A stretch of DNA of 64,000 nt from Pseudomonadota bacterium (GTDB lineage: Bacteria; Pseudomonadota; Alphaproteobacteria; Rhizobiales; Hyphomicrobiaceae): positions 62,001 through 126,000 of the forward strand of contig JAFECE010000002.1 of the NCBI GenBank assembly GCA_018242295.1, given 5' to 3'. This document shows, in pieces, positions 1 through 9,394 of this stretch (position 1 is its first letter; the number at the start of each line of letters is the position of its first letter). Under the pieces are notes generated by a model. The model did no database searches and was not told where the DNA came from. It saw only the letters and a program-made list of their open reading frames with translations. The position numbers and the translations under genes were made by a program.

Positions 1-1109
1 CCGGCTATGCGTCCCCTTGGGCAGCGCCCGGAATTCCATTGAAGGCCCTCAAATGGCTGTTCATGCGGCATGCACCGCTCATTATACAACCGACAGCGGC
101 TCCCCATGCGTGGCGCTGGATGGCTAGTATGTTGCGCAACTGCACGGCTGCTCGCTATGCCCTCAACAAAGGCAGAATGGTGCGTATTGCCGAATACAGT
201 CGGGATTGCCTGATCGCGCTTAGGACCGAAACAGGCATCTCCTACGATGACAGGACATTGGGCACTTTACAGCTCTTCCGCACACAAAAGCAGCTCGACG
301 GAATCGCGAAAGACGTCGATGTCTTGCGCCGCGATGGCGTGCGGTTCGAAGTACTCGATCCCGCCGGTTGCGTCGGGGCCGAGCCTGGACTTGCACCGGT
401 ACAACACACAATAACTGGTGGATTGCGCTTGCCGAACGATGAAACCGGTGACTGTTTCACGTTCACGAACGAGCTTCGGACCATCTGCGAGAAGCTTGGT
501 GTCCAATTCCGTTTCGAAACCGACATTCGAAGGTTGCGCGTGGAGCGCGATCGCGTTGTCGCCGTCGAAACGACGTCCGATATCCTCGAGGCCGACGTCT
601 TTGTCGCAGCGCTCGGAAGCTATGCGCCTGCACTTCTGCGCCCCCTCGGCCTTAAACTGCCCGTGTATCCTGTGAAAGGATACTCGCTCACTCTTCCCAT
701 CGTCGATGAAACGCGCGCCCCGGTCTCGACGGTCATGGACGAGACCTACAAAGTGGCGATCACGCGTCTGGGCGACCGCATCCGGGTCGGCGGTATGGCT
801 GAAATCTCCGGGTTCAATCTCGACTTGCCTTCGGCGCGACGTGGAACGCTCGAACACTCTGTCGAAAGCCTATTCGGCGGCGCAGGCGATCATGAGCAGA
901 GTAAGTTCTGGACCGGACTGCGTCCCATGACTCCAGACGGCACTCCAGTGATCGGCGGCACGCGTTACAAGAATCTGTTCCTGAACACCGGCCACGGCAC
1001 GCTCGGTTGGACCATGGCATGCGGCTCCGGCCGGATATTGGTCGATCTCGTGATGGGCACGAAGCCCGAGATCGAGACCGCCGACCTCGCCCTGGCCCGC
1101 TATAGTTGA
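1..1109 (+). CDS. dadA: D-amino-acid dehydrogenase small subunit, 5' end missing
   Basis: FAD-dependent oxidoreductase that deaminates D-amino acids to 2-oxo acids and passes electrons to the respiratory chain at the inner membrane. The reading frame is open from base 3: residues [10 protein letters not shown] lead straight into LKALKWLF, the typical DadA sequence after the FAD-binding N-terminus. The apparent start near base 39 is an internal TTG, so the gene is cut by the window edge. The conserved C-terminal block with [17 protein letters not shown] and [16 protein letters not shown] is the substrate/FAD region of the DAO fold. About 370 of the usual ~415 residues are present. No partner gene such as an alanine racemase is visible here. 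Confidence 0.9.
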   Translation, partial: GYASPWAAPGIPLKALKWLFMRHAPLIIQPTAAPHAWRWMASMLRNCTAARYALNKGRMVRIAEYSRDCLIALRTETGISYDDRTLGTLQLFRTQKQLDGIAKDVDVLRRDGVRFEVLDPAGCVGAEPGLAPVQHTITGGLRLPNDETGDCFTFTNELRTICEKLGVQFRFETDIRRLRVERDRVVAVETTSDILEADVFVAALGSYAPALLRPLGLKLPVYPVKGYSLTLPIVDETRAPVSTVMDETYKVAITRLGDRIRVGGMAEISGFNLDLPSARRGTLEHSVESLFGGAGDHEQSKFWTGLRPMTPDGTPVIGGTRYKNLFLNTGHGTLGWTMACGSGRILVDLVMGTKPEIETADLALARYS

Positions 1110-1352
1110 TCGTATTGCGCAGTACGAGGTCGTCCCAACCATCACGGTGTTTGTTCGTGGCCTCGAGTTTGCACCACTTCGGCGTGGTCGGCCTGGGCTC
1201 CTGGCGATGCTTCGTGGCAAAGGCACGAGGCGCCTCCTCACATCAGACTTTCTTGCTGGGCTTGTAGACCGTCCTCACAGGCGGTTGCAAACCACTCGCA
1301 TGCTACCGCGCCGTGTCTCAAGCGACCTAAGCTGTAGAAGGATCCGAGACTG

Positions 1353-1369
1353 TTTAGAGCAAGTCTAGA
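1353..1369. promoter_or_regulatory. Irr-type iron control element (ICE-like box)
   Basis: The inverted repeat TTTAGA-GCAAG-TCTAGA lies about 90 bases before the sigma factor start. It resembles the Hyphomicrobiales iron control element (TTTAGAAC...GTTCTAAA) bound by Irr, with one mismatch between the arms. It precedes a heme uptake locus, which fits Irr control by heme status. The match is by eye only. The surrounding 1110-1457 stretch holds no convincing gene. Confidence 0.4.
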
Positions 1370-1457
1370 TCATTGTGATTGCGGACTTTTTTTGACTGAG
1401 CTACGGAGTCATCTGGAGTGGCGTCACCATTTTGCAGCGTACAAGGCATTCGATCCG

Positions 1458-1976
1458 ATGGCCGATCATTTGCATCGCTGGCTTGGAGATCTTTTCCATC
1501 GTTATCATAGGGAGGTCGTCCGATACGCCTCTCGGCTTGTCGGCGACAGGGACAGCGGTGAGGAGATCGTGCAGGATACATACGCGCGGCTTGCCGCGCG
1601 ATCCGCTCAGGCCGCGGCGATAGAGCATCCTAAAACGTATCTCTTTACGGCCACCCGCAACGCCGCAGTCGATTTCACGGCCAAACGAGCTGTAGAATGG
1701 TCATACCGTGTAGACGTTGATGATCTATCATCACTCGCGCTGACTGAAGACCCGACCTCCGATTTTTATCGTCGCCAGCGCATCGCCCGCTTGGCTGTTG
1801 TTCTGAACGAACTGCCATCCTCTTGTCAGGCGGCGTTCGTGATGAACAAGATCGAGGGCAGAACTCACAGCGAGATCGCGCGATCCCTCGGGATTTCCGT
1901 CAGCATGGTCGAGAAGCACGTTATGCGGGCCCTAATGCACTGCCGTGATCTGATGCGCGACGACGACGCCCGCTAG
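1458..1976 (+). CDS. ECF sigma factor, FecI family
   Basis: Extracytoplasmic-function sigma-70 factor that should direct RNA polymerase to the heme receptor downstream when the outer-membrane receptor signals through FecR. Sigma region 2 is in the first 90 residues (YHREVVRYASRLVGDRDSGEEIVQDTYARL) and region 4 near the C-terminus (LPSSCQAAFVMNKIEGRTHSEIARSLGISVSMVEKHVMRA), both of FecI type. I take the ATG at 1458 (MADHLHRW); the frame is open to a TTG at 1392, but the extra 22 residues look unlike the family. The next gene is fecR, 92 bases on, in the same direction. An ICE-like box lies upstream. Confidence 0.9.
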   Translation: MADHLHRWLGDLFHRYHREVVRYASRLVGDRDSGEEIVQDTYARLAARSAQAAAIEHPKTYLFTATRNAAVDFTAKRAVEWSYRVDVDDLSSLALTEDPTSDFYRRQRIARLAVVLNELPSSCQAAFVMNKIEGRTHSEIARSLGISVSMVEKHVMRALMHCRDLMRDDDAR

Positions 1977-2068
1977 AAATCCATTCACGCCGTTGAGGAT
2001 TTTGGACCGCAAACCCGTCTGTAGCGGACGGGAGGATTATCTATGAATAACGATCGAGCGTTCGCCCA

Positions 2069-3052
2069 GTGACACAGGACGACCCCAAAGCCAGCTACCC
2101 GCCGAGGCAATTGTCGAACGAGGCTCTGGAATGGATCGTTCGTCTTAACTCTGGGAAAGCGAGAAAACGCGACTGGGCCGAATTTCACGCCTGGCGCTCG
2201 CAAAGCGCAGAACACGAAGCTGCGGGGGTCGAGGCCGAGGCGCTTTGGGGCGACGCTTCAAATCTGCACTGGGATCCGGAAACTGGCACCGTTCGCCCTG
2301 GCAGGCCGGCGAAAATTGGCTTATCCCGCCGCGCGATCCTGGGTGGGATAGCGGGTGCCGGACTGAGTGGAGCCGGGGCACTATGGGCAAGCGGTGCCTT
2401 CCGCCCACTATTTGCGGATCACGTGACCGGTATTGGCGAGCTCAGCACCGTCGATCTCACCGATGGCACGCGTGTCTCGCTCAATGCCATGTCAGCACTT
2501 AAGATTGACTATTCGGCTTCTCTTCGGAAGGTAGTGCTGGTTGAAGGACAGGCTTACTTCGAGGTAACCCCGAACGCCGAGCGTCCTTTTGAGGTCGAAG
2601 TGCGCGGTACGAAAGTCACCGCACTCGGCACCGCCTTCGATGTCGACTGCAGTCTCGCGTGGGGACGTGTCGGCGTTTCGGCGATCGAGCATTCCATTCG
2701 TGTGCAGTCGCAAGGAAACGTTGTCGGCACGATCCTGTCGGAGAATCGCAAAGTCGTTGTCTCTGACACCGGTCTCATCGGCCCCACTACGCAACAGGAT
2801 CGGCAAACTGCGATCGCATGGAAGACGGGAACACTGATCGCCGAGGATTTGGAACTCGGAGACGTCGTTGCAGCGCTTCGTGCGTACTACAGAGGTTGGA
2901 TCGTCTTTCAGGATACGGACGCGGAACGACTGAAGGTCAACGCTGTTCTGAGCCTCCGGACGCCAGACGCTTCAATTGATGCTTTAGCGGCCGGCCTGCC
3001 GATAAATGTTCGTCGTCTCTCCTCTTTTATAACGGTAATTTCAATTGCTTAG
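2069..3052 (+). CDS. FecR-family anti-sigma / signal transducer
   Basis: Inner-membrane regulator that receives the signal from the TonB-dependent receptor's N-terminal domain and controls the FecI-like sigma factor. Residues ~15-60 match the cytoplasmic DUF4880 anti-sigma part (SNEALEWIVRLNSG, HAWRSQSAEHEAA). A single hydrophobic segment at ~88-112 starts with SRR and is Tat-like, as in many FecR proteins. The periplasmic FecR domain follows (STVDLTDGTRVSLNAMSALKI, LVEGQAYFEV, ALGTAFDV). The start is a GTG. Length 327 residues is normal. It sits between the sigma factor and the receptor, the classical order for cell-surface signalling. Confidence 0.9.
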   Translation: MTQDDPKASYPPRQLSNEALEWIVRLNSGKARKRDWAEFHAWRSQSAEHEAAGVEAEALWGDASNLHWDPETGTVRPGRPAKIGLSRRAILGGIAGAGLSGAGALWASGAFRPLFADHVTGIGELSTVDLTDGTRVSLNAMSALKIDYSASLRKVVLVEGQAYFEVTPNAERPFEVEVRGTKVTALGTAFDVDCSLAWGRVGVSAIEHSIRVQSQGNVVGTILSENRKVVVSDTGLIGPTTQQDRQTAIAWKTGTLIAEDLELGDVVAALRAYYRGWIVFQDTDAERLKVNAVLSLRTPDASIDALAAGLPINVRRLSSFITVISIA

Positions 3053-3175
3053 GGGGTTGTTTGAAGTTTTTTTACTGAATTGTTGAGGTTTTTCGTAAAG
3101 AACATGTCTAAGCCTGTGAGGGAGTTGAGCCCGCGGGCTGCGATCCCTCGTCAGGACATGGGGGATGAGGGATCT

Positions 3176-5860
3176 ATGTTGAGAGCATACGGGGCGTACA
3201 GTTTACTGCGGGGATTTTTATTCGCGTCGACGGCTGTAGCGATTTTATCCGGAGTATCCGAAGTTCACGCGCAGCAACCAAGCTCCGCGCAGGCGAGCGT
3301 GGTGAACTTCAATATACCGGCGCAGCCGTTGACATCGGCGCTGACGGCATTTGCGCGACAATCGGGCGTCCAACTCGCTTATCCAGCCGCGCTCGCGGCG
3401 GGCAAATCTGCGCCAGCGCTCAGCGGACAGCTATCACCCGAAGATGCGTTGGGCCGTCTGCTCAACGGCACAGGCCTGACTTACAGCTTCACCGGCGCCA
3501 AGACCGCGACGATCAACGATCCGACGAGCAACAATTCCAGCGCGACAGTCGACGGCGCGGTCGCACTCGATACGATCGACGTTTCCGGCGGCTCGTCCTC
3601 CGTAAGCGCGGCCGAAGCGCCCTATAGGACGCCAGGTTCGACAGCTTACGTATCGAGCTCACAAATCGCGCAATTCCCTGGAACAACACCGGGAGATATC
3701 TTCAAAAATACAACCGGAGTTCTTTCAGGCGAGAACCGAAATGGCGGCGCAATCGATGTTAATATCCGAGGCATGCAGGGTATGGGACGTGTGCCCGTCA
3801 CGATCGACGGGAGCATGAACGCCACAACCGTTTATCAGGGATATCAGGGGATCGGTAACAGGACGTACATCGACCCGGATCTGATCGGCGGGATTGTGAT
3901 TGAGAAGGGACCGAGTGCTTCTCCGGGTGGCGGCATCGGCGGCCTTGTCAGCATCGAAACGCTCGGTGCGGACGACATCGTGAGGCCAGGTCAAACCCTT
4001 GGTGTGCGGATTAAGGGAGACGTCGGCACCAACACTTCAGAGAGCATACCGGGCTATCTGACGCGTGGCGGATACAATTTCCCGTCTGGACACTATGGGC
4101 CGGGCGTGGACAACCGCCAAACGGGTATGGATCGGCCCGGACTTTTCGAACCGACAAGCAAGAATGGCAGCATCGCCATCGGCGCCAAGACCGATACGTT
4201 TGATTTTTTAGGCGCCGTGGCGAAACGGGTCTCCGACAACTACTATGCGGGTACGAATGGGCGCTCGGCTGGCACCACCGGGAATCTCGGTCCGACCGAG
4301 GTCTGCAATTCGGTGGGCTGCCAGATGCAAAACCCGTATTATACCAATTCTGGGCTGACGATCTATCGGGCCGGCGAAGAAGTCCTGAATACATCGCTCG
4401 ACTCGACCTCCTATTTGCTGAAGGGCAAGCTGCATTCGGTCGAGCAGTCGCTTGAGCTTGGCTACATCGGATATCGAAGTGAAGGTGGCGATATCCGAGC
4501 CTCGATGCTCTCGGACAGCATAACGGCGCCTTCCCAGCAATACGTTTCAATGGCAGACACAGATACGTTGACAGCGCGCTACCGGTGGAATCCGGTCGAC
4601 AACGATCTCATCAATCTCAAAGCCAACGCATGGACCAGCTGGCTCAATATGCGCCAGCAAACGCAAGCGACACGATACACTCTCGCTCAGGTCGGGAGAC
4701 CGCCACTGACGGAAGCTCCGACCTATGTGGGATCGGATTCCAGGATGTCCGGCGGCGATATCACGAATACGTCAACTTTCAATTGGGCGATTGGAAAGGT
4801 CAGCGTCAACTACGGCGGATCGTATATCTATGAGGATAGCGAGCCCACTGAGCTGACGAAGAAATTGGAGAACTTCAAGCCGCGCGACGGCTGGCGAGGG
4901 GAAGCAAGCCTGTTTTCCAAGGTCAGCTGGAATCCGGTCGATTGGTTGACTTTCGATGCCAGCGTTCGCTATCTCAATTTCCGTTCGAAAGATCGTGGAA
5001 CACAGTTGACCGGTATTCCGGAGTTGCCCGATCCAGGCGACGGGTCGAAGTCCGGAGACGGAACGGTACCGGCAGCCGGGGTGACAATTGAGCCTGTGAA
5101 GGGCTTCCAACTATACGCAACGTACACAGAAGGTTTGCGGCTTCCGAGTCTGATGGAAACGTCATCGACGTTCCTGTTGATCGTTACGCCGGATCTGGCT
5201 CCGGAGCATGCTTACAATTGGGAGTTCGGTGCGAATATCCTTCGCGATGGGGTCATTTCTTCGAACGATAAGCTGCGGGTGAAGGCGGCCTATTTCGACA
5301 ATACCATCGACGATTATATTTCACGCCAATACGTGCCGTTTGGAGCCGTCGGGTTGCTCAATATTCATAACATTGCAAGGGCGAAGTTTTCGGGATTTGA
5401 GTTCCAGAGCACATATGAAATTGGTGGTCTGTCGCTTGGCGTGTTTGGAACGTATTACACAGACGTCAAGTTCTGCCGAACGCTCGATAGCTGCAGAGGC
5501 GACACGCTGGCATCGGACTATGCCAACAATCATGTGCCGCCGGGATATTCGACCGGCGTGACCGCAAGCAAGACGTTCTTCGACGATAGTCTGACAGTTG
5601 GAGGTCGCGCGACCTTCGTCGGCGGGCGAAAAGGCGGTGCAGAGCATTCCGCCTACGGAGCACAGGCGTTGATCACACCTATTTTTTGGGATCCCTACAT
5701 CGTTCTCGATGCATTCGGGAGCTACAAATTCAACGATCACTTCACGATGACCTTCACAGCCGAGAATCTCACGGACAAGTACTATGTCGATCCGCTCAGT
5801 CTCGCGCTTATGCCGGCACCGGGACGCACCATGCGCTTAGGGCTTACGGCCCAATTTTGA
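3176..5860 (+). CDS. TonB-dependent heme-type receptor with STN signalling domain
   Basis: Outer-membrane gated channel, most likely for heme or a heme protein since a heme oxygenase follows. I choose the ATG at 3176: it has a GGGGGATGAGGG ribosome site and opens directly into a signal peptide (cleavage near VHA-QQ, residue 32). The frame is open back to 3080. An STN domain (residues ~43-105: FNIPAQPLTSALTAFARQSG) links it to FecR signalling. Then come the plug (IRGMQGMGRVPVTIDG) and the beta-barrel ending in ...LTAQF with a terminal Phe. The segment EGLRLPSLMETS...LAPEHAYNWEFG corresponds to the FRAP/NPNL region of heme receptors. 894 residues. Substrate is inferred from context. Confidence 0.85.
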   Translation: MLRAYGAYSLLRGFLFASTAVAILSGVSEVHAQQPSSAQASVVNFNIPAQPLTSALTAFARQSGVQLAYPAALAAGKSAPALSGQLSPEDALGRLLNGTGLTYSFTGAKTATINDPTSNNSSATVDGAVALDTIDVSGGSSSVSAAEAPYRTPGSTAYVSSSQIAQFPGTTPGDIFKNTTGVLSGENRNGGAIDVNIRGMQGMGRVPVTIDGSMNATTVYQGYQGIGNRTYIDPDLIGGIVIEKGPSASPGGGIGGLVSIETLGADDIVRPGQTLGVRIKGDVGTNTSESIPGYLTRGGYNFPSGHYGPGVDNRQTGMDRPGLFEPTSKNGSIAIGAKTDTFDFLGAVAKRVSDNYYAGTNGRSAGTTGNLGPTEVCNSVGCQMQNPYYTNSGLTIYRAGEEVLNTSLDSTSYLLKGKLHSVEQSLELGYIGYRSEGGDIRASMLSDSITAPSQQYVSMADTDTLTARYRWNPVDNDLINLKANAWTSWLNMRQQTQATRYTLAQVGRPPLTEAPTYVGSDSRMSGGDITNTSTFNWAIGKVSVNYGGSYIYEDSEPTELTKKLENFKPRDGWRGEASLFSKVSWNPVDWLTFDASVRYLNFRSKDRGTQLTGIPELPDPGDGSKSGDGTVPAAGVTIEPVKGFQLYATYTEGLRLPSLMETSSTFLLIVTPDLAPEHAYNWEFGANILRDGVISSNDKLRVKAAYFDNTIDDYISRQYVPFGAVGLLNIHNIARAKFSGFEFQSTYEIGGLSLGVFGTYYTDVKFCRTLDSCRGDTLASDYANNHVPPGYSTGVTASKTFFDDSLTVGGRATFVGGRKGGAEHSAYGAQALITPIFWDPYIVLDAFGSYKFNDHFTMTFTAENLTDKYYVDPLSLALMPAPGRTMRLGLTAQF

Positions 5861-5916
5861 AGCGGAGGTGGTGTCTTGTTGAAAGTTAATTCGATATCAA
5901 ATGCAAGGATGTGGGA

Positions 5917-6519
5917 ATGAATCACGAAGGACGAGCGAAAGCGCTGAAGTTGGCGACGCATTCGGCGCACGAGCGTCTTGATCACCGCATCATGGCAGGG
6001 GCGCCGTTTGCGGATCGCGAGCGGTACGTGCGTTTCGTCAAGGTGCAGCATGCGTTCCATCGCGATCTCGCGGCGCTCTATGGCAACGCGGCGCTCGCAG
6101 CGTTGCTGCCAGACCTTGCGGGCCGGCAGAGACTCTCGCAGATCGAAGACGATCTTGGCGATCTCGGCGTCGTCGTTCCGCGCTACGACATCGCTCCGCA
6201 TTTCGGCGCTCACGCCGACGTTCCGACAGCGCTCGGCTGGCTCTACGTGGCGGAGGGGTCGAATCTCGGCGCGGCCTTCCTGTTGAAGGAAGCGGAGAAG
6301 CTCGGGCTCGACGAGATGTTTGGCGCGCGCCATCTGGCGGCAGCACCCGAGGGGCGCGGCGCTCATTGGCGCAGCTTCACGGCGGCGCTCGATGCGGTGA
6401 CGCTCTCAGCGGAAGACGAGCAACGGGCGATCGCCGGCGCGACGGCGGCCTTCACGCGCGTCGCGGCGCTCGTCGATGAGCATCTTGCGGTGGCGCAAAC
6501 CGCCGCCGCAGCCGTCTAA
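5917..6519 (+). CDS. Biliverdin-producing heme oxygenase, HemO/BphO type
   Basis: Opens imported heme to biliverdin, iron and CO in the cytoplasm. The proximal heme-ligand region is near the N-terminus (LKLATHSAHERLD; likely ligand H in THSAHERLD), and the distal-helix motif is LGWLYVAEGSNLGAAFLL, typical of the short bacterial HemO/bacteriophytochrome-linked family. About 200 residues is the usual size. The frame begins with a GTG at 5911, but the ATG at 5917 (MNHEGRAK) is the likelier start. It follows the TonB-dependent receptor by 56 bases and is followed by exbB-exbD-tonB, so uptake and degradation of heme are coded together. No bacteriophytochrome is in the window. Confidence 0.88.
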   Translation: MNHEGRAKALKLATHSAHERLDHRIMAGAPFADRERYVRFVKVQHAFHRDLAALYGNAALAALLPDLAGRQRLSQIEDDLGDLGVVVPRYDIAPHFGAHADVPTALGWLYVAEGSNLGAAFLLKEAEKLGLDEMFGARHLAAAPEGRGAHWRSFTAALDAVTLSAEDEQRAIAGATAAFTRVAALVDEHLAVAQTAAAAV

Positions 6520-6603
6520 GGATTAAAGAATAACCGCCTCTTGAGGGGCGGAGAGCGCAAGCCAGCCAGGACGACCTTCCCGGCCAATAGCCAGCCAGCG
6601 CAT

Positions 6604-6630
6604 CCGGTTCCATCGGTTCGATGGAACCGG
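6604..6630. repeat. Perfect 12-bp palindrome with 3-base loop
   Basis: CCGGTTCCATCG and its exact complement CGATGGAACCGG are separated by GTT, between the heme oxygenase and exbB, 42 bases before the exbB start. There is no U-tract, so it is not a standard terminator. It may be a dispersed palindromic repeat, an mRNA processing/stability hairpin or an operator. Confidence 0.7.
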
Positions 6631-6672
6631 CGTCATTGGCGCGCTTGCGCCCTGAACGTTGCAGGTCATGAC

Positions 6673-7788
6673 ATGAACAGCAGATCCAGATTTGCCTTTT
6701 GCCTTGTCGCCCTCGTCTGCGTGTGCGCCACGACGAGCCACGCGCAAACGCAGGAAGTGACCGGCACACCTGCCTCGGAGATGCCGCAGTCATCCGCTCC
6801 GGCTGCGCCAGCAGCAACCGAGAGCGCGACGCCGTCGCAACCCGCGCCGATACCGGTTCCGGCGGCTACGTCTCATGAGGCCAGTCCGCCGTCGGCGTCG
6901 GAGATCACACCACCGTCGGAACCCGTGCCTGCTTCGACATTCTCCGAGACTGCGCCTCCGTCATCTTCCGTTGCACCAGCGCAGCCAAAATCTTCCCCGG
7001 CAGCAACTCCCGAGCCATTACCTGAGGCGCCGCCGTCCGCCGCATCGTCCGGAACCCTGCCGCGCGACCTGTCGCCGTGGGGCATGTTCCGGCAGGCAGA
7101 TGTCGTTGTGAAGTCGGTGATGATCGGGCTTGCGATCGCGTCGTTCCTGACGTGGACGGTGTGGCTCGCCAAGGTCGTCGAGCTGATGGGCGCCAAGCGA
7201 GGTCTCAGGCGGGTGATCGGAGAGATCGCGTCCGCCGAGAGCCTCAGCAGCGCCGTCGAGATGACGAAACGTACGAGAGGACCGGCGCCGGTCCTCGTTC
7301 GCGAAGCGGCGGAAGAAATCCGAAGCTCAGCCCCCTTGCTCGAACACACCTACGATGGGCGCGGACTGATGGATGGGATCAAGGAGCGGGTCACGTCGCG
7401 GCTCTCGCGCATCGAAGCCGCTGCGGGCCGCCGCATGACGCTCGGCACCGGCGTATTGGCAACAATCGGTGCGGTCGCTCCGTTCGTCGGTCTGTTCGGC
7501 ACCGTGTGGGGCATCATGAACGCCTTCATCGGCATCAGCGAGGCGCAGACGACCAATCTCGCCGTAGTGGCGCCTGGTATCGCCGAAGCCTTGCTAACGA
7601 CGGCACTCGGGTTGGTGGCCGCGATCCCGGCGGTCGTCATCTATAACGTGTTCGCCCGCTCGATCGCAGGCTACCGCATTCTCCTCGCCGACGCTTCGGC
7701 GGTTGTGGAACGAATGGTCAGTCGCGAACTCGACCTGCGTTGTCTTCCGCAGCACGGATCACGCCTGTTTGCCCGAGCGGCGGAGTAA
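6673..7788 (+). CDS. exbB: TonB-system energizing protein ExbB with long Pro/Ala/Ser periplasmic extension
   Basis: Proton-channel subunit that energizes TonB. I take the ATG at 6673 (MNSRSRFAF), which begins a signal peptide ending near SHAQ; the frame is open to 6541. Residues ~25-130 form a low-complexity Pro/Ser/Ala/Thr stretch as in alphaproteobacterial ExbB proteins. The MotA/TolQ/ExbB domain follows with three membrane segments: [47 protein letters not shown], and [21 protein letters not shown]. 371 residues. exbD starts 5 bases after its stop. The three genes form one operon, most likely powering the heme receptor upstream. Confidence 0.93.
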   Translation: MNSRSRFAFCLVALVCVCATTSHAQTQEVTGTPASEMPQSSAPAAPAATESATPSQPAPIPVPAATSHEASPPSASEITPPSEPVPASTFSETAPPSSSVAPAQPKSSPAATPEPLPEAPPSAASSGTLPRDLSPWGMFRQADVVVKSVMIGLAIASFLTWTVWLAKVVELMGAKRGLRRVIGEIASAESLSSAVEMTKRTRGPAPVLVREAAEEIRSSAPLLEHTYDGRGLMDGIKERVTSRLSRIEAAAGRRMTLGTGVLATIGAVAPFVGLFGTVWGIMNAFIGISEAQTTNLAVVAPGIAEALLTTALGLVAAIPAVVIYNVFARSIAGYRILLADASAVVERMVSRELDLRCLPQHGSRLFARAAE

Positions 7789-7793
7789 GAGCG

Positions 7794-8255
7794 ATGGCGG
7801 GCAGCCTCAGGCATCGCGACGACGACGATCTCGCTGAGACGCACGAGATCAACGTCACGCCATTCATCGACGTTATGCTTGTGCTGCTGATCGTGTTCAT
7901 GGTGGCGGCGCCGTTGTCGACGGTCGACGTTCCCGTCGATCTGCCAGCTTCCAACGCGACGCCGCAGCCGCGCCCCACCGATCCGCTCTTCCTCACCGTC
8001 AAGAACGATCTGTCGCTTGCCTTCGGCAACGATCCGATCCCGCGCGAAGGCCTGAAAGCGGCGCTCGACCAGAAGACGAGCGGCGACCCGACGCAACGGG
8101 TGTTCGTGCGCGCCGACAAGGCCGTCTCCTACGGCGAGTTGATGGAGGTGATGAACCTTCTGCGCAAGGCGGGCTATCTCAAGATCGCGCTGGTCGGTCT
8201 TGAAGGTACGGACGCTCCCGTTCCGACTCAACCCAGCATCCTGGAACCGCACTGA
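7794..8255 (+). CDS. exbD: TonB-system energizing protein ExbD
   Basis: Inner-membrane protein with one N-terminal helix that couples proton flow to TonB. The motif HEINVTPFIDVMLVLLIVFMV carries the conserved Asp needed for proton movement. 153 residues, typical. The ATG at 7794, 5 bases after the exbB stop, is preferred to the upstream ATG/GTG codons inside exbB. Its TGA overlaps the tonB ATG (TGATG), indicating translational coupling. The C-terminal periplasmic part (VFVRADKAVSYGELMEVMNLLRKAGYLKIALVG) is standard ExbD/TolR fold. Confidence 0.95.
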   Translation: MAGSLRHRDDDDLAETHEINVTPFIDVMLVLLIVFMVAAPLSTVDVPVDLPASNATPQPRPTDPLFLTVKNDLSLAFGNDPIPREGLKAALDQKTSGDPTQRVFVRADKAVSYGELMEVMNLLRKAGYLKIALVGLEGTDAPVPTQPSILEPH

Positions 8256-9133
8256 TGGAGACGGCGGCCGGTCACCAGCTTTACGAGACGCGGGTGCGGA
8301 TGGCTCTCCGCTGGAGTGGCGCAGTGCTTTGCGTTGCAGCGCTGCACGGCGGCACGGCGTGGGCGGTTCTCAATTGGCCGAAGCCGCCAGTGGCAGCCAG
8401 CCAGCTGCCGGCCGCGGTGATGATCGAGCTAGCGCCATTACCGGTGGCGCCGGAGACGCCTCCGCAGAACGTCGCCGTCGGACCAACGCAGGACCAGCAA
8501 GAGGAGAGCACGCCCGACGACGCGAAGGAGAAGCCGGTCGAGAAGACGGAGCCCACGCCCGAGCCCGTGCAGGAACCGGCGAAGTCCGAGCCGGACGCCA
8601 AACCGGTGGAAGAGGCAAAGCCCGTCGAGACACCCAAGCTCGATCCCGTTCCGAACGCCGAAGCCCTGCTGCCGCCACCGCCGAAGCCGCCCGAGCCGAC
8701 GACGGAAGAGGAAAAGCCCGAGCCGCCGAAAGAGAAGATGGTGGAGAAGACCAAGACGAAGACGCGGCCGAAGGTGACGAAGACGCAGGCGATGGCGCCG
8801 AAAGCGATGCCGTTGCCACCGGCGCAGACCAACGCGGCCCCGGTGTCCGGTACCTCATCGTCTATGTCCGTCGCCACTTGGCGCGGCATGGTGATGGCAC
8901 ACCTCGAGCGCTTCAAGCGCTATCCCGGCGGCGGGGGCGGGACGTCGTCGGTGGCCTTCACCATCGATCGCGCAGGCCGCGTGCTGTCGGCACGTCTGAT
9001 CCGCTCATCCGGTAGCAGCACGCTGGATCAGGAGGCTGCGGCTCTGCCGCGCCGCGCGAGCCCGGTGCCGCCACCACCGGCCAATATCGCTGGCGGCACC
9101 GTTGTTCTCACTGTTCCCGTTCGCTTCCATTAA
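8255..9133 (+). CDS. tonB: Energy transducer TonB
   Basis: Spans the periplasm and transmits energy from ExbBD to outer-membrane receptors. One N-terminal membrane helix at residues ~20-42 (LCVAALHGGTAWAVLNW), then a long Pro/Glu/Lys-rich rod (~50-190: PEPVQEPAKSEP, PPKPPEPTTEEE), then the C-terminal TonB domain (~205-292: MAHLERFKRYPG, VAFTIDRAGRVLSARLIRSSG, VVLTVPVRFH). 292 residues. Its start overlaps the exbD stop by one base. No other tonB is in the window, although a second TonB-dependent receptor lies at 61-64 kb. Confidence 0.93.
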   Translation: METAAGHQLYETRVRMALRWSGAVLCVAALHGGTAWAVLNWPKPPVAASQLPAAVMIELAPLPVAPETPPQNVAVGPTQDQQEESTPDDAKEKPVEKTEPTPEPVQEPAKSEPDAKPVEEAKPVETPKLDPVPNAEALLPPPPKPPEPTTEEEKPEPPKEKMVEKTKTKTRPKVTKTQAMAPKAMPLPPAQTNAAPVSGTSSSMSVATWRGMVMAHLERFKRYPGGGGGTSSVAFTIDRAGRVLSARLIRSSGSSTLDQEAAALPRRASPVPPPPANIAGGTVVLTVPVRFH

Positions 9134-9193
9134 AGGAAATCATGTGAATGTTGGACAAAGCCAAGCGGCCGACGAACTCGGCAAAAGGCGGCG

Positions 9194-9394
9194 CTAGGAG
9201 CTAAGCGGTTCTCGGTCCGTGGTTTTGGGTAGCCCGCGTCTAAGAAAAACAGCGAACATTACACCGGGTGCGGCAACCAGCACCCAAGCCAGCCATTCCC
9301 ATGGCGCATCGGCAATCAGAGCCAGTATGAGGCCAGACGCCTGCAGCAGCGCGAGCGCCCCTGGAAAAACATATGTCTTGAGGCTCATCATCAC
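9194..9394 (-). CDS. Small two-helix membrane protein
   Basis: 66 residues with two hydrophobic stretches (VFPGALALLQASGLILALI and WLAWVLVAAPGVMFAVFL), a basic loop after the second helix and a polar tail. The start is either GTG or one of two following ATG codons, behind GGGTGAG. Its GTG overlaps the stop of the preceding 44-residue frame (GTGA), which suggests coupled translation. It is convergent with tonB. I do not recognise a family; function unknown. Confidence 0.5.
   Translation of the reverse strand: MMMSLKTYVFPGALALLQASGLILALIADAPWEWLAWVLVAAPGVMFAVFLRRGLPKTTDREPLSS

Noticed and set aside
8200-9015. 271-residue frame overlapping tonB on the same strand
   Set aside because: Out-of-frame reading of the TonB Pro/Glu/Lys rod.
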